A model generated the notes under the pieces. The model saw only the letters and a list, made by a program, of their open reading frames with translations. It was not told where the DNA came from and did not search any database. Source: Moniliophthora roreri (lineage: Eukaryota > Basidiomycota > Agaricomycetes > Agaricales > Marasmiaceae). From it: 64,000 bases of DNA. The stretch lies in assembly GCA_001466705.2 (NCBI GenBank), contig LATX02000100.1, positions 620,001-684,000 on the forward strand, given 5' to 3'. The position numbers and the translations under genes are program-made. Shown one piece after another: positions 10,631 through 20,713 of this stretch (the first letter of the stretch is position 1; each line of letters opens with the position of its first letter).

Positions 10631-11533
10631 CTGGAACTGTGGCGAATTTATCCTGTAGAAATACCTCGGCCCTTCATTTTCTCCAATATCAACTACAAAT
10701 GCTAGTCTTGGTGGTGGTTCTCGTCGTTCAGGACTCTCTGTCTCCATAAATCTCATCGTCCCAGGCAAGATTGTCTGTAAGATTGTTGTAAGTAGTTGGA
10801 TCGCGGAGGGAATGGTTACGCTTCGAAGTTCTTTGAGACCTTCGTTGGTCATGACAGTCACGAGATATATGTCCAGGTGCACGTTCGGTGCAGAGCGGGC
10901 AACTATACTGCCTGAAGTCAGTGGCGCAGTGTTTCTCCAGTCTGCACACAGGGCACAAAGTCGTGTGTACACCTCTTCCATCCATTCTGTTGTACGCAGT
11001 GTAGGACTCCTCGATCTGTCGACGGGTCGTAATTCTTCTGGTTCGTCATCGAGGTCTTCGTTGTCCCACACTGATCTGCATTCTGGAGTTAATCAATTCA
11101 TCAGTGGTGGGGAATTGGTTCGCAACATCGAATCGCTGTTCATGGTGAGTGGAATGAGTGGAGTTATCAGGGAAATTGGGCTGTTCAACTGTTGGTCCGA
11201 GCATAGGAGGAGTTGTTGTACGTGGGGGGGTGGCGGGGAATAGTCGTACTCATTCAGACGTGTTGGAGATTGTTCCTGAGTCATCGGTCCAGTTGCTCGA
11301 TGACTCAGAGGGGTAGATGAGTTCGTTCTGGGAATCAGCGACAATGTTTGCAGTCTGTGTTGGATTGGAATGAATGGAAGGGGAGACATTATGTAGTCTC
11401 TGTCTTGTCTGGAGAAGGCATTGGCCGCGAGCAACGACAATTGCTCTTCTGAGTCTTCGACAAGTTCGTTGGACCTTGTAGAAGAAGGCAGGTTCGTTGG
11501 GGTTGATATCCTCACTGTCTGGGAAGGGTTCAT
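10631..11533 (-). pseudogene. Retroelement accessory frames with zinc-knuckle-like cluster, copy 2
   Basis: This copy keeps the 84 bp missing from copy 1. In the frame 10728-10985 it encodes a Cys/His cluster: LCPVCRLEKHC, then YSCPLCTERAPGH, then SRDCHD. That is a CxxC/HC plus CxxC/H/C spacing suggestive of a zinc-binding module. The frame 11093-11533 upstream of it is identical to copy 1. The 3' end is cut by the N at 10630. Zinc binding is inferred from Cys/His spacing only. Confidence 0.4.
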
Positions 11534-11903
11534 CGGCGTCTTTCAGGATTTCTACATGAACCGGTAAGTTCTCGACGTCTAAGACGGGCACTGGTACTGT
11601 GATTGGACCCATCAACTGGATCATGTCTTCATCGTTTGTCATGGCTTCGGTGAATGTTCCAGCTTGACAATCTAGTTGCACTGGAGCCTCGTTCATTCTG
11701 CGGTGATGACCCCTTAGGAAAAGCATGCTGCCCCAGAAGGCCCGAAGTCTGTCATCATCTTGAACGGCAGCAGTGATTTGATCATCATAGTCTTCGGAGT
11801 TGATAAGAAAGAGGAGTTCAAACACACTAGGATGAAACAGTCCAGTATGAGTTATTTCATGTGAAAAGACTTGTCGAGAAGAATAGGGGAGCTTGGAAGA
11901 CAT
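11250..11903 (-). CDS. Accessory ORF downstream of gypsy integrase, copy 2
   Basis: 217 codons, same translation as the frame at 7712-8365, again 33 nt behind the integrase stop. No domain recognised. If the block is an assembly duplication, this is the same locus counted twice. Confidence 0.5.
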   Translation of the reverse strand: MSSKLPYSSRQVFSHEITHTGLFHPSVFELLFLINSEDYDDQITAAVQDDDRLRAFWGSMLFLRGHHRRMNEAPVQLDCQAGTFTEAMTNDEDMIQLMGPITVPVPVLDVENLPVHVEILKDADEPFPDSEDINPNEPAFFYKVQRTCRRLRRAIVVARGQCLLQTRQRLHNVSPSIHSNPTQTANIVADSQNELIYPSESSSNWTDDSGTISNTSE

Positions 11904-11936
11904 GTTTGTTGGAATAGGGTTCTAGGGGAGGTTATG

Positions 11937-12329
11937 TCAGATTTTATACTCCAGGTACAACTCCATCGAATGTTTGAGTGTGCTCGGCCTTTTCCATTGA
12001 TTGTGGGATGAATTGTACCCTTTCCAAGACACAAGGTAGTGGGTCGGTTTCTGTATTTTTCCTTTCTTCTTCCCTTTTGGTCGATGACCTATAATCGCTT
12101 TGACTTCGAACTCTTCCTGTCCTTTGACTATGTCAGGTGGTGGTTCTAGGAAGTTCAGCCTATGGATGTTGTTTTCCTTGAATGGTGTAAGAAGACCAGC
12201 ATGGAAAACAGAGTGAATCCTCCATTGGAACGGGAGTTTTAACTTGTAGGTTACTGGTCCCATCACCTCTTCTATTTCGAAGGGTCCTTCTTGTTTTGGC
12301 AATAATTTTGGTGAAGGGTATCCAAGCAA
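11937..12329 (-). pseudogene. Ty3/gypsy integrase C-terminus with chromodomain, copy 2
   Basis: Same translation as 8399-8791: integrase C-terminal segment (GPFEIEEVMGPVTYKLKLPF) followed by a chromodomain-like segment (HYLVSWKGYNSSHNQW). Truncated at the same base by the sequence beginning ACCTATGGTT. Confidence 0.85.
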
Positions 12330-12339
12330 AAGGTTCTTT

Positions 12340-12483
12340 TACCTATGGTTTCCGGGTATTTCCACAAATTAGTAGGCATGATCCGACTGGATGATGCTGG
12401 CCAATTTGTGGGAAAAGCATGCAGATCCCAAGGCTTTTCAACATCTCTGGATTTACTTCCAGAGATCTTTCAACAACTTTGCT
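12340..12483 (+). repeat. Inverted-repeat arm facing 14055-14192 (second copy)
   Basis: Identical to 8802-8945. With this arm, the element bounded by the two arms would be 12340-14192, about 1.85 kb. The 8 bp outside the two ends differ (ggttcttt and aaaactgt), so no target duplication supports these limits. Confidence 0.5.
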
Positions 12484-12699
12484 CCCATCGTCCTCAAGTC
12501 CATCAAGTCCCACATGGCCCTTCTATCAGAGCTTGCTGCCAGCATCAATAGACTCAGCTCTGGTCTGCCACGACAACCGTCGTTCACACAGCCTTCATCA
12601 TTGTTCCGGCTGCCCTCATCGTTGTCATTGTCACACATGTTGAAATGCAATGCTCAGGTGCGTTCTGATCCATTGAAAAATTTATAATCACTCATTCTC

Positions 12700-14054
12700 T
12701 ATTCAGCTTGGTGTCTATCATTGTCACATAGTGCCTCTACAACCCCAGCCAAATGAATTTTTTTACAACTACAGGCATTGTGCAGAAAGGGAATATGAGT
12801 TTTGGACAGCCATAACTTCTGGGATGGTATCGTCATAGTTTTGATTAGGATTGGAGTACATAGTCCTTTTTTCTCGTATTCTCGTCCCTTCATACTTGGG
12901 TGAGCTACAGAGAAGGGGCAGGCAGTGGGCGCTTGGCCAGCACTTGGCACCTGAATTTGAGGCAGCTTACCACCAGATACTATGGAATAAATATTTGCAA
13001 ACCTAATAAATTCTGACGATGTACATGTATCTACATGAACTTGTAATCTACGTGAAGTCCCTTGCTGTCAAACCCTTGTCCTGACTGCTCCAATACCCTT
13101 TGCCCTGATGACCATATCTGTCCTGATCCCCTGCCCTGTCCATAATTCTGTTGTAGTGTTATCCAGGTTGAGAGCTTCAAAACTTACCTGAACCAAGAAT
13201 GAGATCATTTCGCATTATCAATAGCCTTGTCATGCTCACCTTCCCGAGAGGGATTCGAAGACATTGATCTTACATGTCAGTATAAACTACTGGCATGTGT
13301 TCACCATAGCGTATTACCCAAACTTTGAGTCGAAAGTGTTCTCCTTCACATTCTTCTGACTGGCTTGAGGTGACATTCAAGGTAAACTCCACTAGAGAAC
13401 AGGTAAATGGCAAGCCGAAGACGGAGAAATAAGGAAAGGTGTGATTATGATGACCAAGATCAATAATTATGGTTGCAAGACTCGTGGCCAGTCATTGAGG
13501 CAGCTAGTTACCGCAGAAGTTTGAGTAAGGTAAAGTTGGCAAGAGGTGCAAGGTGTGAGGTGCAAGGTGCAAGGTGTGAGGTGCAAGGTGCAAGGTGCAA
13601 GGTGCGGAAGAGGGCAGGAACAGAGACAAATTTTTTGTTGCGCAGCCCTGGGGTATAGCGTGACAATGAATAATGATGAGAAAACGGTCCATTCTGGGTC
13701 TACTCGAGCACTTTCCAGTCGGAATTCTATATTTTTGGTAAAGTGTGACGCACTGGAATCTCCGTTGAACTATGCACGACGATAACAACGACAAGAGAGC
13801 TGAGTGAAAACGACCGGTGATGGCAACGACCTGGCCTGAAATTCATTATGAGCGATGAGATTTTTGAGGGATTGGTACGCACCTAAAATTTCCCTAACAT
13901 GAACGACGGCGACGGCGGCTTCTGGCAACGATGACGGGGCAATCAGAACGATGACGAAGCCCGTGTGAAAGATGGCGAGACCGACGATGACGCACTAACG
14001 CCGATGTCGAGCTCCGGATCCATCCGGCATATGGGTCTTGCACGACTTGGAGGG
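12700..14054. other. Interior of the inverted-repeat-bounded interval, no gene
   Basis: No recognisable protein. The stretch contains the 7-bp minisatellite at 13540-13611 and a shift from AT-rich to more GC-rich sequence at about 13800. Confidence 0.35.
13540..13611 (+). repeat. Minisatellite with GTGCAAG/GTGTGAG units
   Basis: About ten consecutive 7-bp units alternate between AGGTGCA and AGGTGTG forms. Tandem repeats of this kind are length-variable, so the copy number is likely to differ between strains. Confidence 0.85.
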
Positions 14055-14192
14055 ACCTAGGGAAAGATCTTGAAAAATCTCTGGAAATAAATCCAGAGAT
14101 GTTGAAGAGCTTTGGTCCCCGGGTGGTTTTTCCACAAATTGGGCGGCGTCATCCAGTCGGATCATGCCCACTAATTTGTGGAACCATAGGTG
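14055..14192 (-). repeat. Right inverted-repeat arm ending CCATAGGTG
   Basis: Reverse complement begins CACCTATGGTTCCACAAATT and aligns with 8802-8945 and 12340-12483, including the AACATCTCTGGATTT segment. The outermost bases CACCTATGGTTCC are shared with the ends of the element at 59448-63930. Confidence 0.6.
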
Positions 14193-14715
14193 AAAACTGT
14201 TGAAGCGGAAGGCTTACGTGCCGTTGGAGGCTATTGGCTGAGGCCGCCGCTTATATTCTGAGGCGCGCTCGGTTTTCCATGCGACTCCTCGTGCCCAGAG
14301 TTCCAGACCTCTGACGAGCTCAAACCGAGGTCCTCCAAGGTCCTAGCACGATGTCCCTCAACCTCTCGCTGTGGGGTCAAACTGACATCTGACCACTTTG
14401 GTGGTGTAGCGGAGTGTCCACAGCTTGGCAGAACATCCGAAGCATGGAACCAGTCCCCAATCGCAAACGCGGGTACTAGTAGCGCCCATCCGCGGGTGAC
14501 GGATGTGGTTTGCAATCCACGGATGGCGGATTGTGCCCTCCACGACAATCGAACCTGAAACCGATCCCTAATGGAGGCTTGCGGTAGTTTCGTCAATCCA
14601 TATTTTTCCGATGAGAGCTGCTACTTATAATGGGTCGACTGATCGCAACATAAGGTGAGCAGAATCGATTTCTTCCTTGGTCCCGGTCGTCTGACACCAT
14701 CTTCCACTCGACAGT
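14193..14715. promoter_or_regulatory. Upstream region of the small secreted protein gene
   Basis: No coding sequence is called; a 121-codon frame on the - strand has no motif. A TATA-like CTTATAAT at 14623-14630 lies about 90 bp before the start codon at 14716. Confidence 0.35.
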
Positions 14716-15189
14716 ATGTTTAAGTCCAAAGCATTTTTTGCACTGGTCCTGGCTCTTGTCAATGTCGTCCAGATCGTCGATGGCAAAGGCCCTCTCCCTC
14801 ACCCTCTCCGCGCCCCGCCCCCTGCCGAAGAGGGGCCTGCCAAAAACCCCAATGGAGTGATCACAAACAAACAGGGCTGCACCGATGTCAAATGTGTTGT
14901 CACGCCTGACTACCATGTGACTGGACCCGACCACCAATATCGGAAGAGGTGGTGGTACGATCAGCAAGAACATATGTGGCGTCAAACTGAGGGCGCTGAT
15001 TGCTACATTAAACCCGACGGATATATCCATATCGGCTGTGACGCGGCGTACCTGTGGATCGAGTACGACGATGGAAAGATTTTCAAAGTCGATTCCTTCA
15101 ACCCTGAACACTGCTGCCTTCCCGACTACTATTACGATAAAATCAAGAAAGTCAGTTCTAGACCATGGGGGAACAAGAAACAAGGATGA
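14716..15189 (+). CDS. Small secreted protein with six cysteines
   Basis: A single-exon frame of 157 aa. The first 23 residues (MFKSKAFFALVLALVNVVQI, then VDG) form a clear signal peptide. The mature protein has a Pro-rich start and Cys at positions 55, 60, 96, 108, 133 and 134, with many aromatic residues (RKRWWYDQQEHMW, DYYYDKIKK). Six cysteines would allow three disulfides. No known domain is recognised, so it is described as a small secreted protein of the kind common in mushroom genomes. The opposite strand holds a longer open frame (14593-15183) that lacks any signal or motif and is regarded as a shadow. Function unknown; an effector or wall-associated role would be speculation. Confidence 0.7.
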   Translation: MFKSKAFFALVLALVNVVQIVDGKGPLPHPLRAPPPAEEGPAKNPNGVITNKQGCTDVKCVVTPDYHVTGPDHQYRKRWWYDQQEHMWRQTEGADCYIKPDGYIHIGCDAAYLWIEYDDGKIFKVDSFNPEHCCLPDYYYDKIKKVSSRPWGNKKQG

Positions 15190-18094
15190 GAGGGATTGGG
15201 GCTTGGGATGCAGAGTAGGACTTGGGATTCAGACAATGATCGGCTTAGTTATGTGCAGGATGTTTATTGATGGATCTAAATAAATTAAATCCGGCGTTTC
15301 CTGACAATGACCGACGACTTTAAGTTATTGGGTGGCGGAGGACCCCCGGTTATCGCCCAAATGCCTGATCCAGCTGGCCGAGGATTTGTCCGGATCCAAA
15401 AAAAGGAAATCGCTGTCCGGACAGCGCCTCAAGCATCCTTAAGAGGACATTTTTGTCCGGACCCTGCCTCAGGCATCGGTAAAGAAGCGCGCGCCTACAT
15501 GGTTTGCCGAGCGCTTTTCGGCCGGCTTGTTCCCATCTTTGGCGCCCAGGGAGCCGGGGTCTACACCTTCGCCCGCTGATATCTGTCCGGAATAGGTATC
15601 AGGCATGCTGGATTTGTCCCAAATTTGTCCGGATGGAGGTTAGGCATTTGAAAAGTTTTCCAGGAATCCGACTCAGGCTGTATAAACGGGGGTCCTGGTG
15701 GTGGCGGGCGCCCCTGAGGCCTGAATTCCCGCACGCGTATCCAGGCTAGCACATTGTACTTGTTTGGTATCAGCCTGATCAAGCACCCGGTATGGGGCTT
15801 GGAGACTGTTGGACAGCGTTTCGCATCACATCACTTGTCGTCAGGTAGTATCGTCAGTCTGGTTCTCGAGACTAGCTTACCTTCCCTCTTTCAGCACATT
15901 TTTCTTCACACAAGCACGCTCGCGTGGATCACCTATCGATGAAAATATAATTTATTGTTCCTCATGTCCTTCGCCGAGCCTCTGTGGTAAGAACCTCAAC
16001 CTTCATTCCAGACAGCGATGCAAAGGTGATAAGTTAGTTTGGTAATAGCTGTGGGACAAATGAACAGCAACTTACACTAGGCATGTCCATCAGATAAAGA
16101 CTTCCATCATCGAGAAAGTCGATAAGAGGTCTATCTGCCATCACGAGAGATACTAGTATCTGCTGCGAGAGGGAAATGTGCTGGAAAGCCACGTGCTCGG
16201 ATGCAGCCAATCAAATTACTCGTCGACCTTCAACGGTACGTTCCTCCAGCTCCAATGTTCGTATCATGCTCATTCAGGAGTCCGAATAACGCAATGAGGT
16301 ATTCCATTGACTGGAACGCAAGCCTCAGAAACCAAGACTTGGAAATTGCTTTCGGGCCTTTACAAGATGCTCTACATATATTCAGCCGTACCGGCTCAGT
16401 CATGAAATTTCCAGGCGAAACCTTCACGGACGTTTGGGTGTCAACTCGGGAAGTGGATGATGATACAATAACTCATACTCACCAGCTCAGCAAGCCTAGG
16501 TCCATCCGCAGAAGGTGTGGAAACCGATCAACAAGCCATCGAGCAGAAAAGGGTCTAGCATTCAAAGACGGGAGTGTTCATAAACTTGAAGAGGTATCCT
16601 TAGCCGCGCTCATAGTTACACAATTACGCTGGAAATTTGCATGAGGGTTGTCGCGCACTCCAGGTACCCGTTGCGTAGCAGAGGGTAGTCGAGATATGAC
16701 CAGGTCAAGTTACGCAACGTACAGGGAGGTCACCTTCAAAGCAAGCCATTAGCACGAAGAAATGAGAAATCGGTGATATGACATACAAAGACAGAGTTCA
16801 CGACGTCTTTGGTCGTACACCTCGAGTCGGAAATCTAGGAGTAGCTAAAAGAACTACTGCCTTTGAAAATTGCGCTGGCCTGTGACCAGCACTCACCGAA
16901 GCACCGACCAAGAGCTTGAATCCTCCGAAGTCTACAAGTGATAGGATTCTGGGTTTCCAGTTTCAGCATGACATGAAATCTTTATATGACAGTTGCTGTG
17001 GCGTTGAAGGTAAGCTGCAAAATCACAAGAAGCCACTGAATCGTACCTCATCAGACTCGCTTAACAATTCCTTCTTGGGCCAACGCTTGGTCATAAGGGA
17101 ACACAACAATCATTCCAGCTGTCAGAGGGAGAACAGATCAGGAAACCATCAAGAGGCACCCGCGAGTCCCTCATCAAAACCGGATGACCTCTCCTCGCAC
17201 TTCAACAGTCATGCTCCTTTTGTCCTGCTATCTCTGCAAAACCCTCTCTCGGTCAAGCTTCGGGAAACTCTGGGTTTGACTTTGCGGAATTTGACATGTC
17301 GCCTATGTAAAGTCAGAGGTTGAAGAAGCGGGGAAACCGAGAGGAAAACGTACCTTTCTCAGACCGTATGGTCAGTCCGGATCAGCGCTGGACGTTGGAC
17401 GATGACGACGAAAGCTTATGGTCATTGTGGTCAAGAGCAAGTGGAGAAGTAAACAAGTGCAAACATCGTCGTCGCCGTCATAGTGACCGACAAGATCGCT
17501 TCATCTCCGTCGACCCAAGAGTTCAGTAGGATTACACAAACCGACTTTACACCTTGATTCGCGCTGCCTTGACGTCAAACACGCCGCAAGCCGGTTCCTT
17601 CGACTTGAGGGCACTCACCCCGCTTATTAAAATCGCACCACTCTCATTTTACCCGAATGCTCCAAGCGCTGCGCGCATTACCGGCTGCAACGTTGGCCCG
17701 GACCTTTTCAATATCAAGATAATTTTAGAGCTGTGAATTTCTATAGTGCACACATTCTTGAATCCACTACCCCTGGCAGCTCTTGACCTTGTGAGGCACT
17801 TCGCAAATACCACACTCCTGAACGGATAGACGTTGCGAGGCATTTTACACGGCCCGCGTAATATTGTCAACCGTGGCATCTACAGGGCATCCATCAACCT
17901 TGCAATACGTGACATGCCTCAATCATTCCTTTCACAGGCACGTCAATCAAAAATTCGTCCGCCTCTCTAACTAATTTTGTCCCAATTTTGTCCCCAAGTT
18001 CTCGAGACATGTAGAACGATTTCAATAGAAGCGTACTCAGCCGATCACCACATATAACCTTGCTGATGGGCGAAGATTCTTACTCGCTGCCATC
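15190..18094. other. Long intergenic stretch without supported genes
   Basis: About 2.9 kb. The first part (15388-15633) contains five copies of GTCCGGA. Open frames at 16201-16644 and 16916-17323 have no motif, no clear splice structure and no favourable start context, so I leave them out. CATATAAC near 18050 is a possible TATA element for the permease gene. Confidence 0.35.
15388..15633 (+). repeat. Cluster of five GTCCGGA motifs
   Basis: GTCCGGA occurs at 15388, 15415, 15455, 15585 and 15627, several inside a longer TTTGTCCGGA. Spacing is irregular. It could be a decayed element with subterminal repeats or a factor-binding cluster. Confidence 0.5.
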
Positions 18095-20339
18095 ATGCCC
18101 ACTGAAGAAAAAGTCTCTGGCAACAAAACAAGGCCCTCCCTCGATGACCAAGATGTACTCGCCCAGCTAGGGTACAAGCAAGAGTTCAAGAGAGATTTCC
18201 GTCGAATCGAACTTGCCGGACTATGTTTCAGTATCGTAGGCGTCGTTCAGTCAATTGCGTAAGCTGTCATATCGATCCTCTCAATTAAGCTAACAGACGG
18301 GTTTTTCAGGGCTGTTCTTCTGTATTCTATACCGTATGGAGGCCCAGTGGGTATGGTATGGGGGGTGCGTAACTTTTTAATGATGTCTTACCAAATCTAA
18401 TCCTGGAACGTCCTCAAGTGGTTTACCTGTTGCATTTTTTTGGTCTTCGTGGGTATGGCAATGGCAGAGCTTGGTTCAGCAGCACCCACCGCTGGAGGCC
18501 TCTATTATTGGACATTCAAATTCTCGTCACCACGATATCGCAAACTTCTCTCGTGGCTCATTGGCTGTAGGCCGGAATTCGTGCTCCACCACAACCTCGA
18601 CTTACATCACTTTGCGTAGACGTCAACACGGCCGCGTACATTGCTGGAGTTGCAAGTGTTGATTGGGGCTGCGCTACGCAGCTCATGGCAGCAGTGACTA
18701 TTGGTTCCGATGGACGCTTCACTCCAACGAATGCCCAAGTTTAGTGAGCACGATCCCATACACCACCGTATCGACCGAATACTGACGTTACTCCAAATTT
18801 TCAGTGGGGTATACTGCGCGCTTCTGGTTCTTCATGCCATTATGGCTAGTTTAGCGACAAAGATCATTGCAAAACTGCAGTACTTCTACGTGTTCCTGAA
18901 TCTCGCGTAAGATTGACACCAGTTCTCAATTCGATTCGGCGATCTCATCTTCCTACTCCTAAGGCTCTTTTTGACCGTTATCATTGCCTTGCCAGCGACG
19001 ACTCCTCCCGAGTTTGTGAACAAAGCTTCATACGCTTTTGGACATTTTGAGAACGGTAAGTATTCTAGTTGAAGGATAAACGTCCTTTCGCTTCTCTAAC
19101 TCGTTCCGTGTCGTCTAGTATCCGGATGGAACAACGGATTCGCCTTTATTCTGAGCTTCCTCGCTCCGGCATGGACAGTTGGTCAGTGGTTTCATACACG
19201 TCTACGTTGTCCCGCCTTTTACTAAACGTTTTTGACAGCTGGATTTGACACCAGCGTACATATCAGTGAGGAGGCCAAGAACGCTCCAAGAGCGGTTCCA
19301 TTCGCAATTATGTGTGCGACGATTCTGAGTTCTGTACTCGGCTGGAGTAAGCGAAAATAATTTCGTTGCTACTTCTTCAGGGGGTCCTGATGTGTTCATT
19401 TTAAAAAAAAAGTTGTCAACATCGTGTTGGCGTTCCATATCGGAAATGATCTAGAAGCGGTTATCGGGAACCCAATCGGACAGCCCATGGCTACGGTACG
19501 TGTCCCATATTATGAAGTAGAAACCGCTAGGTCTCTAACTCCGACGGTTGGTTGGTTTGTAGATCTTCGCCAATTCTGTAGGTCCCAAAGGCACAGTAGT
19601 CATATGGGCCTTTATGGTTATCACGCTATTCATGACAGCCATGGATTACGTACGTCCTGTCGCTTGCCCCTCTCTAGCGAAAAAATTGACCCACATGTCG
19701 GGCTATAGCTCATCGCCGGATCCCGACAAATATTTGCCTTCTCACGAGACCACGGACTTCCGTTCTCAGGCCTGCTCTACCGGATAAACCCACAAACGCA
19801 GACACCGGTGCACGCTGTATTCTTTTGTGCATTCCTGTCTCTAGTTTTGGGTTTGATATCATTCGCGGGACCAGTGGCGATCACTGCGGTCTTTACAATG
19901 TCAGTAGTCTGTCAATACATCGGGTTCGTAACGCCAATCATCGCTCGTTTCGTTGGCGGCACTCGATTCGTACACGGACCGTTCAATTTGGGTGTCATGG
20001 TATGTGTTTTTTTTCCCGAGACACGAGGCGTGTACTCTGACTAACCCGTGGTCTTTTTAGAGCGGGCCAGTGGCAACTGTCGCTTCAGCCTATATGATTT
20101 TCATGATTGTGGTCTTCCTATTCCCCGCTTCTCCCGCTCCTGAATCGCAAAATATGAATTACACCGTGGTGGTAGTGGGTGGGACTATCTTACTTTCGTT
20201 AGGGTACTATTTCTTCCCTGTGTACGGAGGCAGGTATTGGTTCACCGGTCCTGTGCATACGATCAAGGATACTCCTGAGGATAGTAGTAGTGTGGATCAG
20301 AAAAGTGTCGGTTCACCGGTTGAGAAGGAAAAGGTTTAA
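18095..20339 (+). CDS. Amino acid / GABA permease, APC superfamily
   Basis: Model: join(18095..18258,18310..18364,18419..18566,18620..18743,18805..18906,18964..19055,19119..19181,19239..19346,19413..19495,19563..19649,19709..19999,20061..20339), 531 aa. The protein reads as the fungal GABA/choline permease type throughout: DVLAQLGYKQEFKRDF at the N-terminus, MAELGSAAPTAGGLYYW in the third exon, ASVDWGC, NNGFAFILSFLAPAW, FDTSVHISEEAKNA, NPIGQPMA, AGSRQIFAFSRD and VYGGRYWFTGPVHTI near the end. About twelve hydrophobic segments are present. The expected role is proton-coupled uptake of amino acids or related amines; substrate cannot be told from sequence. Three introns (before 18419, 18964 and 19413) end in AAG rather than CAG or TAG; each is needed to keep the frame. 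The gene converges with the one ending at 20714. Confidence 0.88.
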
Positions 20340-20713
20340 TAATGTACATACATATCTTTCAATGTTCACACTTCTAGTTACTATTCATCAAGTCACTTTT
20401 CTATCTACATATCATGTGCCTCGAGCGGTTATTGTATGGCAATTTCAGGTTTAATACACGTGTTTTGGCGTTCAGGCTTCTAATCATTGGGGTTCGTCAG
20501 TTACAGTCTGTGACTTCATTTACTCGATCAAAGTTACTATACAGACAATCATGGATTAGCATCGCGATATCGTCGTGGTTCCTCTTACATACAAACAACA
20601 ACCTATTCAACAAGTAGTAAAACTTTAAATAAGCACATCATCAGTTAAATACCATAAACCACAAGCAAGGGGGGCAGGAAACGGGAAGTCGATTAGCTAC
20701 AGATGCGAGTCAC
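20340..20713. other. Convergent intergenic region
   Basis: AT-rich 3' flanks of two convergent genes. No ORF with a motif, no repeat noticed. Confidence 0.4.

Larger units (their letters stand above)
10631..13495. repeat. Second copy of the 7177-9962 block
   Basis: 10631 matches 7177 onward. The offset is 3,454 up to 10812 and 3,538 after an 84-bp segment (10813-10896) that copy 1 lacks. The ORFs in both copies translate identically from the accessory frames through the integrase fragment to about 13150, then substitutions appear, and similarity ends near 13495. It is either an unmerged haplotype/contig overlap or a real recent duplication. Confidence 0.85.

Noticed and set aside
14593..15183. 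196-codon open frame antisense to the secreted protein
   Set aside because: No motif or signal, and fully covered by a frame with a clear signal peptide and cysteine pattern on the other strand.
16201..16644. 147-codon + strand frame
   Set aside because: No recognisable domain, no splice partners and no conserved residues; treated as chance.
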